Below are positions 34,372-43,663 of a stretch of 64,000 nucleotides of DNA, piece by piece. The notes beneath the pieces were generated by a model. The model did not search any database. It was given only the letters and a program-made list of their open reading frames with translations, and was not told the DNA's origin. The position numbers and the translations under genes are program-made. This DNA is from Streptomyces graminofaciens (GTDB lineage: Bacteria > Actinomycetota > Actinomycetes > Streptomycetales > Streptomycetaceae). Each line of letters opens with the position of its first letter. Within the stretch, counting starts at the first letter, position 1. The stretch is taken from positions 4,928,001 through 4,992,000 of the forward strand of contig NZ_AP018448.1 in NCBI RefSeq assembly GCF_030294945.1. Direction: 5' to 3'.

Positions 34372-37208
34372 CTGCTTGCCTCCTCGGAAGTGCCCCCCGT
34401 GGTGTCAACTGCGTCTGTCCGGTACTGCTGTGCCGCCTCGGGCGCACGGTTCTCCCCAGTCTTCTCGGCGATCTCCGCCTCCACGTCCCGGCGGCCCTCC
34501 CTGGCCCCCTGGTGGAACCCGCCGAGCCGGCGCCTGAGCTCCTCCGCGTCCACACCGCCGCCGCGCGGCTTGGGAGCCGGTACGGGTGCGGTGATCCTGG
34601 GCGTGCGCTTGGGCAGGCCCTTGTCGGTGAGGCGCGGCGTCTGTTCGGCCGCCGGGTGCGCCGCGTCCCCCTCGTCGGCGGCGCGCTCGTGGCCGTCGGG
34701 CCCGATGGTGTACGTGCCGGATTCCCCGTCCGGCTCGTACGCGTGGTCCGTGTGGTCGTTGTGGTCGTTGGCGTCGGTGTCGTCCGTCCCCGGTGCCCGG
34801 TCCGGGGTGCCGGTGTTCTGCTCCGGGATCACCGGGGCGAACAGCTCCATGGTGGTCTCGGAGACGGTCTCGGCGGCCTCCATGGCCTCCGCCGTCTCCT
34901 CGCGCGCCTTCAGGGCCCGCTCCGCCGCCTCGATCAGCGGGTCCCCGCCGCCCTCCGGCTCCCGCACGGCGACGGAACGGGCGGGCAGGACGCCTCCGTT
35001 GGTCTCGGCGTCCGCGCCCGGGAAGGACAGCGCGCCGGTGCCCGGCGCGGGGGCCGGGGCCGTCGGCGCGGCGGGGGCCTCGGCCAGCATCGAGGTGGGC
35101 AGCACGACGACCGCGGCGGTGCCGCCGGGCCGCTGGTCCTGGAGCCGTACGCGGGTGCCGAGGCGGTGGGCGAGCCGGGCCACGACGTAGAGGCCGAGCC
35201 CGAGGCCCTCGCCGTCCTCCTGGTCGTGGACCGCCTCGGGGTCGAACTCGGTGAGGCGGGCGTTGAGCTTCGCCATCCGGTCGGGGGCGATGCCGATGCC
35301 GCCGTCCTGGACGGAGAGGGTGATCTCGCCGTTCTCCATCAGCCAGCCGGAGACCTCGACGGACATCTCCGGGGGCGAGAACGACGTGGCGTTCTCCAGG
35401 AGTTCGGCGACGAGGTGGCTCAGGTCGTCGGCGGCGAAACCGGCGATGTGCGCGTGCGGTGGGAGCTGGGCGATGCGGACGCGCTCGTAGCGCTCGATCT
35501 CGCTGACGGCGGCCCGGACGACGTCGACGAGCGGGACCGCCCCGGCGTGGTGCTGGACGTGCTCGTGGCCGGCGAGGACCAGGAGGTTCTCGCTGTGGCG
35601 GCGCATGACCGTGGCGAAGTGGTCGAGCTTGAAGAGCGTGGAGAGCCGGTCGGGGTCCTGCTCGCGCTCCTCCAGGGACTCGATGACGGCGAGCTGGCGC
35701 TCGACGAGGCCGAGGGTGCGCAGGGCGAGGTTGACGAAGGTGCCGTGGATGCTGTGCTGGATCTTCTTCAGATGGGCGGCGGCGTCGGCGAGTTCGGCAC
35801 GCAGCCGGTCGCGGTCGTCGGCCATGGTCTGGCGCTGGCCGATGAGGTGCTTGCGGTCGCCCTCCAGGGGCGCGAGCCGCTCGTGCAGGGCGAGGGCGTG
35901 CGCGTGCAGGGCGTTCACGGAGCGGACGACCTGGGCGAACTCGTCGTTGCGGCCGGTGAACTTGATGGGCTCCTCGGCGGCCGGGTCGCCCGCCACGCGG
36001 GCCGAGCCGATGCGCAGCACCGCGAGCGGGCGGGTCAGCGAGCGGGCCATGGCGGAGACGAGGGCGACGGCCACGAGCAGCAGGGCGCCGAGGACGGCGA
36101 TCCTGATCTCCAGGGCGGTGACGTCGTCGTCGCGCAGCTGGGCGAGGTCCTTGGTGCGCCGGTCGTAGAGCGAGGACTCGGCGCCGCGCATCAGGTCGAC
36201 GCGGGCGGAGAGCGCCGCGTTGGCCTTGTCGCGGTCGGTGTCCAGGTCGCCGGCGGAGAGCGTCGGCTGGTCGGTGAGGCTCTTCAGGTACTTGTCGGCG
36301 CTGTTCGCCTCGGGGCCGGTGACCGTGGAGTCGTAGGAGGAGCGGGCGGCGGCGGTCGCGATCTCGCGGAAGTCGGCGAGGGCGGCGTCGGAGCGCACCC
36401 GGGCCTGCTGGGCGGCGGCGGTGAGGGCGTCGCGCTGCTTCCGGTCGGCGACGGTGGCGCTGTCCGTGGTGGTGGACAGACCGGTGGCGGGGTCGACGAC
36501 CGTCTGCGGGGTCGAGGGGACGCTGAGCGCGGCGAGGAGCAGCCCCCGGGCGACGGCGGCCTGCTGGACGGCGGTGTCGAGGTCGGCGAGCGCGTGGGCG
36601 CCGCCGCCCGCGCGGGGCGGCAGCTGCTCGGCCAGGTCCACGGCCAGCGCGTGGAGTTCGGTGAGGACCGCGGAGTACGCCTGGTGCGTCTCGAGCGCGG
36701 TGCCGTCGCCGGTGAGCGCCGACTTCCGTACGACGGCGATGGACGCGAGGTCCTCGCGGAGCGCGCCGGGGGTGTCGGTGTCCGCGCTCAGCTCGCGGAC
36801 CTGGAGGTCGACGCGGGCGCTGTGCTGCTTGCTGGGGACGGCGCCCTCCGGCCGTCCGGCGGCGATGTAGGCGGTGACCTCGTCGCGCTCGTCGGACAGC
36901 GCGTGGGCGAGGGTGAGCGCTTCCTGGGTCCGCTCGGAGAGGGTGACCAGGCTCTGGGTGTCGCTCAGTTGCTCCGAGGCGGCGAGGATCGAGGGGGCGC
37001 CGGCGCCCGCGACGGCGGCGGCCACGACGGCCACCGCGACGATGAGCCGGTTGCGCGCGTGTGTCCTGCGCCCGGTGCCGACAGTGGGGCCCTGCTGGTC
37101 CGCCGTCCCCTGTCCCGGGGTGGCGGAGCCCTTCTGGGCCTTGGAGGCCTTGGCAGTCGCCTGCTTGCCTGTGCGCCGAGGCCGCGTCTTCTGCACCGGT
37201 GCTCGCAT
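34368..37208 (-). CDS. cvnA: Conservon sensor kinase-like membrane protein (CvnA)
   Basis: From the ATG at 37208 the protein has 946 residues (a TTG at 37250 adds 14). A basic head is followed by membrane helix 1 (RLIVAVAVVAAAVAGAGAPS) and a nitrate/nitrite-sensor-like helical outer domain to about 370. Membrane helix 2 follows (IAVLGALLLVAVALVSAM), then HAMP (LRIGSARVAGDP) and a helical dimer region. The ATPase has LVAELLENATSFSPP (N box), VQDGGIGIAPD and GEGLGLGLYVVARLAHR. The last 230 residues are Glu/Pro/Thr-rich and disordered. No canonical phospho-acceptor H-box is obvious, as in other CvnA proteins. Confidence 0.93.
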   Translation of the reverse strand: MRAPVQKTRPRRTGKQATAKASKAQKGSATPGQGTADQQGPTVGTGRRTHARNRLIVAVAVVAAAVAGAGAPSILAASEQLSDTQSLVTLSERTQEALTLAHALSDERDEVTAYIAAGRPEGAVPSKQHSARVDLQVRELSADTDTPGALREDLASIAVVRKSALTGDGTALETHQAYSAVLTELHALAVDLAEQLPPRAGGGAHALADLDTAVQQAAVARGLLLAALSVPSTPQTVVDPATGLSTTTDSATVADRKQRDALTAAAQQARVRSDAALADFREIATAAARSSYDSTVTGPEANSADKYLKSLTDQPTLSAGDLDTDRDKANAALSARVDLMRGAESSLYDRRTKDLAQLRDDDVTALEIRIAVLGALLLVAVALVSAMARSLTRPLAVLRIGSARVAGDPAAEEPIKFTGRNDEFAQVVRSVNALHAHALALHERLAPLEGDRKHLIGQRQTMADDRDRLRAELADAAAHLKKIQHSIHGTFVNLALRTLGLVERQLAVIESLEEREQDPDRLSTLFKLDHFATVMRRHSENLLVLAGHEHVQHHAGAVPLVDVVRAAVSEIERYERVRIAQLPPHAHIAGFAADDLSHLVAELLENATSFSPPEMSVEVSGWLMENGEITLSVQDGGIGIAPDRMAKLNARLTEFDPEAVHDQEDGEGLGLGLYVVARLAHRLGTRVRLQDQRPGGTAAVVVLPTSMLAEAPAAPTAPAPAPGTGALSFPGADAETNGGVLPARSVAVREPEGGGDPLIEAAERALKAREETAEAMEAAETVSETTMELFAPVIPEQNTGTPDRAPGTDDTDANDHNDHTDHAYEPDGESGTYTIGPDGHERAADEGDAAHPAAEQTPRLTDKGLPKRTPRITAPVPAPKPRGGGVDAEELRRRLGGFHQGAREGRRDVEAEIAEKTGENRAPEAAQQYRTDAVDTTGGTSEEASS

Positions 37209-37569
37209 TCCTGACTCGTGTACCCATGGGCCCGGGTGACGATCCGCCAACTAGTCACATAAGAGCGTCCCCGGTACGGCTCCCGACCCTCCCAGCGCCG
37301 GTGGGCGGCGGTCCCGCATCATCAGACCCGCCACCCGAAGGAGTGAACATCGCGGGGGAGTTGGCGAGCAAGTTCCGCTGGCTCGCGCGGGTGTCCCGGA
37401 CAGCGGGTCGGTTGGACGTCGGCGACGCGCTTTGGCAGGATTCGCCAGCACGCCTCACCGGCCACGATCATTCCATGCCAAACCCGGCGCCCCGCCTGCC
37501 GGGTCCCGGACGTACGGCGACCGTTGTCGGCCTTTCACGGCCCTTGAATCTCTCCTGCAGACTGGCCGA

Positions 37570-38355
37570 ATGCGTACGGAACTCGCCTCGGAGCCCGGTG
37601 ACCCGTCCCGCCCCAACGAGGACTTCGCATCCGTCGCCCTTCCCGCGGGGGGACAGGGCGGCGCGCTGGTCGTCCTCGACGGTGTGACGCCCCCTCAGGG
37701 GGACTACGGCTGTCGACATTCGGTCGCCTGGTTCAGTTCCCGCCTCGGCGGCGCCCTGACCGAACTATCCGTTTCACCACGGCTTCCGCCCCTGACCGAG
37801 GTGCTCGGCGAGGCTATTTCTCGTACCGCCGAGGAGCACGCCCAAACCTGTGACCTTTCTCACCCGCGTACCCCGCAGGCGACGGTGGTCCTGGCGCGCT
37901 GGTCGGCGGAGCGGGTCGAGTACCTGGTCCTGTCGGACTCGGCGCTGTTGTCCGAGGCCCCGAACGGCATGGTGACGGCCCTCCTGGACGACCGTCTCGC
38001 CCGCGTCCCGCGCACGTCGTTGGCGTCGGCCGCGCACGTGGACGCGACGCTGCGGAACAAGGAGGGCGGCTTCTGGACGGCGGCCGCCGACCCGGCGGTG
38101 GCGGCGCGGGCGGTGACGGGTTCGCTGCCTCGCGCGCAGGTGCGGGCGCTGGCCGCGCTGACGGACGGCGCGACCCGCTGGGTGGAGAAGTTCCACGAGG
38201 GCGACTGGGCGGACTGCTTCACCGTCGTCCGCAAGGAGGGCGCACGGGCGCTCGTGGACCGCGTACGGGTGCTCGAAACGGCGGATGTGGAGCGGCAGTT
38301 CCTGGGCCGGAGCAAGCGGCACGACGACGCGACGGTGGTGTACGCGGAGCTGTGA
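37570..38355 (+). CDS. PP2C-like protein phosphatase domain protein
   Basis: I use the internal ATG at 37570 (261 residues); the upstream 46 codons are Pro/Arg-rich and look non-coding. Motifs are PSRPNEDFASVALP (metal-binding Asp region), LVVLDGVTPP (the DGV/DGxGG motif) and the C-terminal RHDDATVVYAEL (DD motif), the PP2C order in short form. It may dephosphorylate Ser/Thr kinase targets. It faces away from the conservon; any link to it is speculative. Confidence 0.8.
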   Translation: MRTELASEPGDPSRPNEDFASVALPAGGQGGALVVLDGVTPPQGDYGCRHSVAWFSSRLGGALTELSVSPRLPPLTEVLGEAISRTAEEHAQTCDLSHPRTPQATVVLARWSAERVEYLVLSDSALLSEAPNGMVTALLDDRLARVPRTSLASAAHVDATLRNKEGGFWTAAADPAVAARAVTGSLPRAQVRALAALTDGATRWVEKFHEGDWADCFTVVRKEGARALVDRVRVLETADVERQFLGRSKRHDDATVVYAEL

Positions 38356-38373
38356 CGGCTTGCGCGGCGGGCG

Positions 38374-38871
38374 TCAGCTCTCGGTGCTGTCGCGGTTCAG
38401 CTGGTGCAGGAGGTGGGCCAGTTGGGCGACCTCGTCGCGGTCCCAGTTCGTCATCTGCCGTACGTACTCCGCGCGCCGGGCGTTGCGTACGGCCCTGAAC
38501 CGGGCGCGGCCCTCGTCCGTGAGGTGGACGAGCCAGGCGCGGCCGTCGGCGGGGTCGGGTTCGCGGGCGATCAGGCCGAGGTGTTCGAGGGCCCGCAACT
38601 GGCGGGACATGGTGGCCTTGCCGACGCCGATGAACGCGGCGAGTTCGGTGGCGCGCAGCCGGCCGGCCTCGTCGAGCCGGGCGAGCAGGCCGTACGCGGC
38701 GGACTCCAGTTCCGGGTGGACGGCGCGGGCCATCTCGCCGGACTTTGCGCGGGCCCGCCGGAACAGGACCGTCAGTTCCCGCTCCAGCGCCAGGAACGCC
38801 TGGTCCATCCCGCCCGTCGGCGCGTGGGACCCGAAGTGCTGCCCGTCGCCGTTTCCGCCCTCGTCCCGCAT
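38374..38871 (-). CDS. MarR-family transcriptional regulator
   Basis: The protein has 165 residues with a winged helix: SAAYGLLARLDEAGRLRATE, then FIGVGKATMSRQLRALEHLG and LIAREPDPADGRAWLVHLTD (the DxR wing typical of MarR). Long N- and C-terminal helices make the dimer. It lies 177 bases downstream of the ABC exporter genes on the same strand, so it may respond to the exported compound. MarR dimers usually bind short palindromes and release on ligand binding; none was identified here. Confidence 0.92.
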   Translation of the reverse strand: MRDEGGNGDGQHFGSHAPTGGMDQAFLALERELTVLFRRARAKSGEMARAVHPELESAAYGLLARLDEAGRLRATELAAFIGVGKATMSRQLRALEHLGLIAREPDPADGRAWLVHLTDEGRARFRAVRNARRAEYVRQMTNWDRDEVAQLAHLLHQLNRDSTES

Positions 38872-39048
38872 GCGGCGCTCCTGATCCGTTCGCTGTGCTG
38901 CCGGGTTTTCGTCTGCTGCGCTTCCGGGTTTTCCGGGGATCCGGAAGTTCCCGCCATGGGCTGCCGTTTACGCAGCTCCGACAGTATTTCGCAGAGCCGG
39001 GGCCGGATCGGCACCCGTCCCCGCGGTCTGTCGGCTCCGGGGCGGTCC

Positions 39049-40329
39049 CTACCTTCGCAGAGCCTCGGCCGGCTCGATGCGGGAGGCCCGCCAGGCGGGG
39101 TAGAGGCCGGCCAGTACGCCGGTGGCGAGACCGATGAGCGGGGCCGCGGCCACGGTGCCCGGATGGATGACGGCCGTCCAGTCCCGTACGACGGCGACGG
39201 TGAGCACGGTGAGTACGCCGAGCGAGGTGCCGACCAGCCCGCCGAGCATGCCGAGCGCCCCGGACTCCGCGAGGAACTGGCCGAGGATGTGGCGCCCCCC
39301 GGCCCCCAGCGAGCGCCGCAGGCCGATCTCCCCGGTGCGTTCCAGTACGGCGACGAGTGTGGTGTTGGCGATGCCGACCGCCCCGATGACCAGGCAGATC
39401 GCGGCGAGGACGAGGAAGAGCTGGTCCAGGTCGGAGGTGACGGAGGTGCGCAGCGACCTGGGGTCGGGCGGCGGTACGGCCTTGAAGTGGCCCGGCTGGT
39501 CCGGGCGCAGGGCGAGCGGGGCCTCCTCGGCGATCTGGACGGCCGCGCCGATCCGGGTGGAGATCAGCATGCCGGCGCGGTTCTGGATGGGCGGGCCCCA
39601 CAGCGCTGCCGCCGTCGTACGCGGCACGACCACCGAGAGCAGCAGATCGGCCTTGCGTTCCACGTCCGCGACGACGCCGATGACGGTGAAGGGGACCTCG
39701 CCGATGAAGACGGCGGGCCGGGTGTCCAGGGTGGTGATGCCCAGCCGGGCCGCCGTACCGGCGCCGATCACGGCGACCCGTTGCCGCTCCCTGTCGTGCC
39801 AGGAGTCGAAGAGCCTGCCCTGCTGGAGGGTGGCGCGGGCGGCCGTGAGGACACCGGGGGACGCGGCGAGGACCGGGACCTCGTCGCCCCGGGCGCCCTC
39901 CCCGACCGGCGCGGCGCGCACCCGGCGGGCGGCGGGGGCGTCGACGGTCCAGTAGACCCCGGCGGCCTCGACACCGTGGAGGCGTTCGATCCGGCGGTCG
40001 GCGTCGTCGGGGAAGGAGAGGGCGGGTTTCACGGGTTCGTCGCCGCCGGTGTCCTCGACGGTCACCTCGGTGGCGGTCAGGGCGGTGAAGCGGGAGTCGA
40101 TCTGGGAGGAGGCGGTCGCGGTCAGCCCGAGGATGGCCACGAAGGTGCCGACGCCGAGCACGGTGCCGAGCGCGGTGAGCGCGGAGCGCCCGGGGCGTTG
40201 GAGTACTCCGGCGACGGCTTCGGAGAGGAGGTCGTGGAGGGTGAGGTGGGAGCGGGGGATGGTGGGGGTGGGGCCCTTGTGGCGGCGGGGCGCTCTCAGC
40301 CGGAGCCCGGGGAACCTGGGGAACCTCAT
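39049..40329 (-). CDS. FtsX/MacB-type ABC transporter permease
   Basis: The protein has 426 residues, with an N-terminal membrane helix near 45-65 (ALTALGTVLGVGTFVAILGL), a large extracytoplasmic domain to about 290, and three C-terminal helices (LVLAAICLVIGAVGIANTTL and others) with VLERTGEIGLRRSLGAGGRH, a strong MacB/FtsX signature. MacB-like transporters work by mechanotransmission with an ATPase and an adaptor, all present here upstream. Its start overlaps the ATPase stop by four bases. Confidence 0.92.
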   Translation of the reverse strand: MRFPRFPGLRLRAPRRHKGPTPTIPRSHLTLHDLLSEAVAGVLQRPGRSALTALGTVLGVGTFVAILGLTATASSQIDSRFTALTATEVTVEDTGGDEPVKPALSFPDDADRRIERLHGVEAAGVYWTVDAPAARRVRAAPVGEGARGDEVPVLAASPGVLTAARATLQQGRLFDSWHDRERQRVAVIGAGTAARLGITTLDTRPAVFIGEVPFTVIGVVADVERKADLLLSVVVPRTTAAALWGPPIQNRAGMLISTRIGAAVQIAEEAPLALRPDQPGHFKAVPPPDPRSLRTSVTSDLDQLFLVLAAICLVIGAVGIANTTLVAVLERTGEIGLRRSLGAGGRHILGQFLAESGALGMLGGLVGTSLGVLTVLTVAVVRDWTAVIHPGTVAAAPLIGLATGVLAGLYPAWRASRIEPAEALRR

Positions 40330-41135
40330 GCGGCACGCCCGTTCCGCCCGCCCGGTGCGCCCGGCCCGCCCAGCCCGCCCGGCCCGCCCGGTGCGCTCGG
40401 CCCGCCCAGCCCGCCCGGCCCGTTCAGCCCGCTCGGTTCGCTGAGCGCCCCGTCCCGGATGGTGATCGTGCGGCGGCCCCGGGCGGCGACGGCCGGGTCA
40501 TGGGTGATCACCACGAGCGTCATGCCGTCGTCGTGCAGAGCGTCGAGGAGGCGGAGCACGGACTCGGCGGTCGCGGTGTCCAGGCTGCCGGTGGGCTCGT
40601 CGCACAGCAGGAGCGAGGGGCGGGCCACGAGGGCGCGGGCGATGGCCACGCGCTGGCGTTCGCCGCCGGAGAGCCGGGTGGGCGGCGCGTCGGCGCGCGC
40701 GCCGAGCCCGACCCGCTCCAACGCCTCCCGCGCCCGCGCCGCGCGCGCCCCCCGCCGTACGCGCCCGCCGTACATCATCGCCAGCTCGACGTTCTCGCGG
40801 GCGCTGCGGTGGGGCAGGAGGTGGAAGGACTGGAAGACGAAGCCGATGCGGCGGCCGCGCAGGGCCGTGCGCTCGCTGTCCCTCAGCGCGCCGGTGTCAT
40901 GGCCGTCGAGCAGACAGATGCCGGCCGTCGGGGTGTCCAGCAGCCCCGCGATGTTGAGGAAGGTCGACTTCCCGGAGCCGGAGGGCCCGACGACGGTGAC
41001 GTACTCGCCGCGCTCGATCCGCAGGTCACAGGGTTTGAGCGCCTCGACCGGGGGTGGGCCGGGGTAGGTGAAGGCGGCGCCGCGCAGTTCGAGGACGGGG
41101 GGTTCGCTCACGGACTCGTGTACGGCCTCGGTCAT
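40326..41135 (-). CDS. ABC transporter ATP-binding protein (MacB/LolD type) with collagen-like tail
   Basis: The protein has 269 residues, with Walker A GPSGSGKSTFL, the signature LSGGERQRVAIARAL, Walker B LLLCDEPTGSLD and a switch His in VVITHDPAVAARG. The order matches LolD/MacB ATPases. The last 34 residues are an odd Gly/Pro tail of two 12-residue repeats GPGGLGGP(S/G)APG, encoded by an exact 36-base tandem repeat (starting at 40351 and 40387). It is coupled by 4-base overlaps to the genes on both sides. Confidence 0.94.
   Translation of the reverse strand: MTEAVHESVSEPPVLELRGAAFTYPGPPPVEALKPCDLRIERGEYVTVVGPSGSGKSTFLNIAGLLDTPTAGICLLDGHDTGALRDSERTALRGRRIGFVFQSFHLLPHRSARENVELAMMYGGRVRRGARAARAREALERVGLGARADAPPTRLSGGERQRVAIARALVARPSLLLCDEPTGSLDTATAESVLRLLDALHDDGMTLVVITHDPAVAARGRRTITIRDGALSEPSGLNGPGGLGGPSAPGGPGGLGGPGAPGGRNGRAA
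40351..40422. repeat. 36-base tandem repeat in the ATPase gene's 3' end
   Basis: The word cccggtgcgc recurs at 40351 and 40387, and the following 26 bases match except at one position. The repeat encodes the Gly-Pro-rich tail of the ATPase in whole codons (12 residues per unit). Confidence 0.8.
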
Positions 41136-42628
41136 CCGGCGTTCTCCCCGGAGTCCGGCCCGGCGTTCTCCCCGCCCGTCACGCCCACGATCACCCGGTC
41201 GCCCTTGTGCAACCGGGCTCCGCCCAGGGGCCGTACGGCGACGAAGCCGTCTCCCGTGGTGCTGGTGGCGACCTCCGTGCGGTGGCGCTTGCCGCCCGCG
41301 CCGTACACCGTGACGACGGACTTGCCGTCGGCCCCGGCCGAGATCGCGGCGACCGGTACGATCAGCACCTTTTTCTTGGAAGAGCCTGCGGTAACGGTGA
41401 GCCTGACGTCCTGACCGGAGAGTCCGGCGGGCAGCCTCTTCCCCGGTTTGACCAGCACGACATACCCGCCGCCGCTCCCCTCCCCCGAGCCGTCCCCGGC
41501 GTCCTGGCTCTCGCCGTCGCCCTGGTCGGCCGCCTCGGACACCGTGGTGACGGTGCCCTCGGCCGTGGTGCCGGTGGCCTCGGAGAGGATCTCGACCCGC
41601 TGCCCGGCCCGAACCAGGTCGCGTTGCTCGGGGCCGATCCGGCCCTGTACGACGAGGTCGCCCGCGGAGACGGTGAGGAGTTCCGCGCCGGGCCCGGCCT
41701 CGGCGCCGACCCGGGTGCCCAGCCGGTCGACCCGGGCGGGGATACCGCGCAGGAAGACCACCTCGGCGGCGGGCAGCATGGGGCCGTCGACCGCCTCCAG
41801 CGCGGCGAGTTCGGCCTTGGCCGCGGCCAGGTCCTCCGCCGCGCGGCTCCTCTGCTTGCCCTTCGGCGCGTCCTGCCAGGTGCGCTCGGCCTGGGTCACC
41901 GCCCGCTCGGCGGCGGTCAGTTCGGCGGCGCCGTCGGGTCTGGCGGGCAGCGGTTCGTAGCCCCGGGAGGCGTAGAAGGCGGCAAGGGCCCGTTCGGTGC
42001 CCGCGCCGAAGGTGCCCTCGGGGTCCGGGGCGGTGCCGTGGCCGAGACGGGTGAGCGCGCGCTGGAACTGGGTGACGTCCGCGCCGCGCGCGCCGGGCTT
42101 GAGGTCGCGGTAGGCGGGCAGGGTGCCCTGAAGGGCGAAGAGCGGTCGGCCGGAGATCTCGACCAGCACCGAGCCGGCCTTCACCGCGGCGCCCTCGCGC
42201 AGCGGGGTCCTGGTCACCACCGCGCGCACGGCGTCCCCGCCGCCCGCCGACACCGCCGTGATCTCGACGGTCTGGTCCGCCCGTACGGTGCCGCGCAGCA
42301 CGACGGAGTCCTTGAGCACCCGGTACTCGACGGGAGCGGTGAGCACGTCCGCCGGGGGCGGTCCCTGTGCGGCGGCGCGCTCCGCGGGGGACTTGACCAG
42401 GGTGGCGGCGCCGATGCCTCCGGCCGACAGCACGACGGCCGCCACGACGACGGTGACCAGCAGACTCCGCCGCCGCGCGAGCGCCACACCACCGCCGCCC
42501 GCGCCCTCACCGCCACCGCCGCCCGCGCCCTCACCGGCATCGGCATCGGCGGCACCCCCATCGGCCGTCCCGGTCGCCGTACCGGCCGCGAGCTCCTCGG
42601 TCGTCGGCTCCGTGGACTCCTCAGGCAC
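41132..42628 (-). CDS. Membrane-fusion (HlyD-like) adaptor with peptidoglycan-binding insert
   Basis: The protein has 498 residues: a Gly/Ala/Glu-rich head, one membrane helix near 52-75 (SLLVTVVVAAVVLSAGGIGA), then an adaptor barrel (VEYRVLKDSVVLRGTVRADQ). A peptidoglycan-binding-1 domain follows at about 175-225 (ARGADVTQFQRALTRLGHGT and TFGAGTERALAAFYASRGY), where Gram-negative adaptors have a hairpin. The hairpin segment is short and Ala/Lys/Glu-rich, and barrel and membrane-proximal strands end the protein. It would tether the transporter to the wall and relay substrate. The start overlaps the lipoprotein stop region. Confidence 0.88.
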   Translation of the reverse strand: MPEESTEPTTEELAAGTATGTADGGAADADAGEGAGGGGGEGAGGGGVALARRRSLLVTVVVAAVVLSAGGIGAATLVKSPAERAAAQGPPPADVLTAPVEYRVLKDSVVLRGTVRADQTVEITAVSAGGGDAVRAVVTRTPLREGAAVKAGSVLVEISGRPLFALQGTLPAYRDLKPGARGADVTQFQRALTRLGHGTAPDPEGTFGAGTERALAAFYASRGYEPLPARPDGAAELTAAERAVTQAERTWQDAPKGKQRSRAAEDLAAAKAELAALEAVDGPMLPAAEVVFLRGIPARVDRLGTRVGAEAGPGAELLTVSAGDLVVQGRIGPEQRDLVRAGQRVEILSEATGTTAEGTVTTVSEAADQGDGESQDAGDGSGEGSGGGYVVLVKPGKRLPAGLSGQDVRLTVTAGSSKKKVLIVPVAAISAGADGKSVVTVYGAGGKRHRTEVATSTTGDGFVAVRPLGGARLHKGDRVIVGVTGGENAGPDSGENAG

Positions 42629-43544
42629 CGCCGCCCACCAGCCGCCCCGAGTTGCGCAGGACGGCGTCGACGGTCCGCTTCACCTCAGCCATGCGTTCGG
42701 CGTTCTTCTCGATGTACTGCTTCTCGTACGCGGCCTGCACGGCCCACCACACACCGACGACGTTGACCTTCTGCTTGCAGGCGACATCGGCCTTCGCCAC
42801 CTGGATCTCCGCCTGGCCGGCGGGCTTGGAGGCGTCCCATTTGTCGTCGTCGTTGGCCTGCATCGGGTCGTCGTAGTCGTAGCCGGCCTTCTCCATGCAG
42901 GCACTCCACTCGCCGAAGACCTTCTTCACCCGCTCGTCGGCGTCCGTACGGGCCCGGAGCGCGACTCGGTCGTTGGGCAACTGAAGGAAGCTGTCCGTCC
43001 CGCCCTCGCCGAGCGTCTCGCGGTTCGCCTCGCCCCGGCAGCCGCCCTCGGGGACCTGCTCGCCGTCGACCTGCTTGCCCGCGTTGCTGCCCACGAGCAC
43101 CGCGCGCTCGGCCGCGGTGGGGGTGGTGTCCTCCCCGGTGCCGTCGCCCTCCTCGACGGGGCGGTGCCGCTCGGGCGCCCGGTAGCCGGAGGTGGCCGCC
43201 GCGTCCGCGTCGATGAGGAAGTAGTAACGGGTCATGTCGGGGCGGAGGTCCGGGACCTCGCCGGCGTCGAGAACGGCGTCCATGGCCCGGAAGTCGAAGC
43301 CGAACCGCGACATGCACCGCCGGATGAGCGACCGCTGGGCCTTGAGATACGTCCCGTACTGCTCCTTGCCGAGGATGTACCCGTCCATCGGCAGATCGGA
43401 GATGTCCGCGCTGCTGCGCACCCGGGGTATCGCGCCGAGGTCGGGCACGGGCCCGTCGCCCTCGGTGCCTTCCCCCGAGCAACCGGCTAGGACGACGGCC
43501 AGAATTACGACCGGCGTCGCGCTGCGGAACCTGATGCGGCTCAC
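42621..43544 (-). CDS. Lipoprotein, first gene of the ABC exporter operon
   Basis: From the GTG at 43544 (ggaggt upstream) the protein is a lipoprotein of 307 residues with lipobox VLAGC. The domain has a soluble mixed fold (YILGKEQYGTYLKAQRSLIR, CMSRFGFDFRAMDAVLDAG, then EVKRTVDAVLRNSG near the end) and several cysteines (RRCMSRF, SACMEKAG, ADVACKQK). I recognise this as a Streptomyces lipoprotein family that accompanies FtsX-type transporters, not as an enzyme. It is probably exposed outside the membrane and passes or senses the substrate. Confidence 0.78.
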   Translation of the reverse strand: MSRIRFRSATPVVILAVVLAGCSGEGTEGDGPVPDLGAIPRVRSSADISDLPMDGYILGKEQYGTYLKAQRSLIRRCMSRFGFDFRAMDAVLDAGEVPDLRPDMTRYYFLIDADAAATSGYRAPERHRPVEEGDGTGEDTTPTAAERAVLVGSNAGKQVDGEQVPEGGCRGEANRETLGEGGTDSFLQLPNDRVALRARTDADERVKKVFGEWSACMEKAGYDYDDPMQANDDDKWDASKPAGQAEIQVAKADVACKQKVNVVGVWWAVQAAYEKQYIEKNAERMAEVKRTVDAVLRNSGRLVGGGA

Positions 43545-43592
43545 GGAACTCCAAACCTCCGGGTGGGAGACCTTCTGAGAAACTGGGGCCCA

Positions 43593-43625
43593 GTGGCGCC
43601 GGCGGATTCCGGCCGTCGGCGCCAC
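43593..43625. terminator. Hairpin between the crystallin-like gene and the exporter operon
   Basis: The arms gtggcgccg (43593-43601) and cggcgccac (43617-43625) are complementary. The hairpin is about 40 bases beyond the crystallin-like gene's stop on the leftward strand. Confidence 0.65.
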
Positions 43626-43663
43626 CGTTCACCGTGCGAGGACGCTCACGGTGTGTGGGAGCG

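Noticed and set aside
34185..37214. Long rightward frame (over 1,000 codons) across the conservon
   Set aside because: It is antisense to cvnA and cvnB, both recognised by motifs and coupled by overlaps; its composition is an artefact of complementary codon bias.
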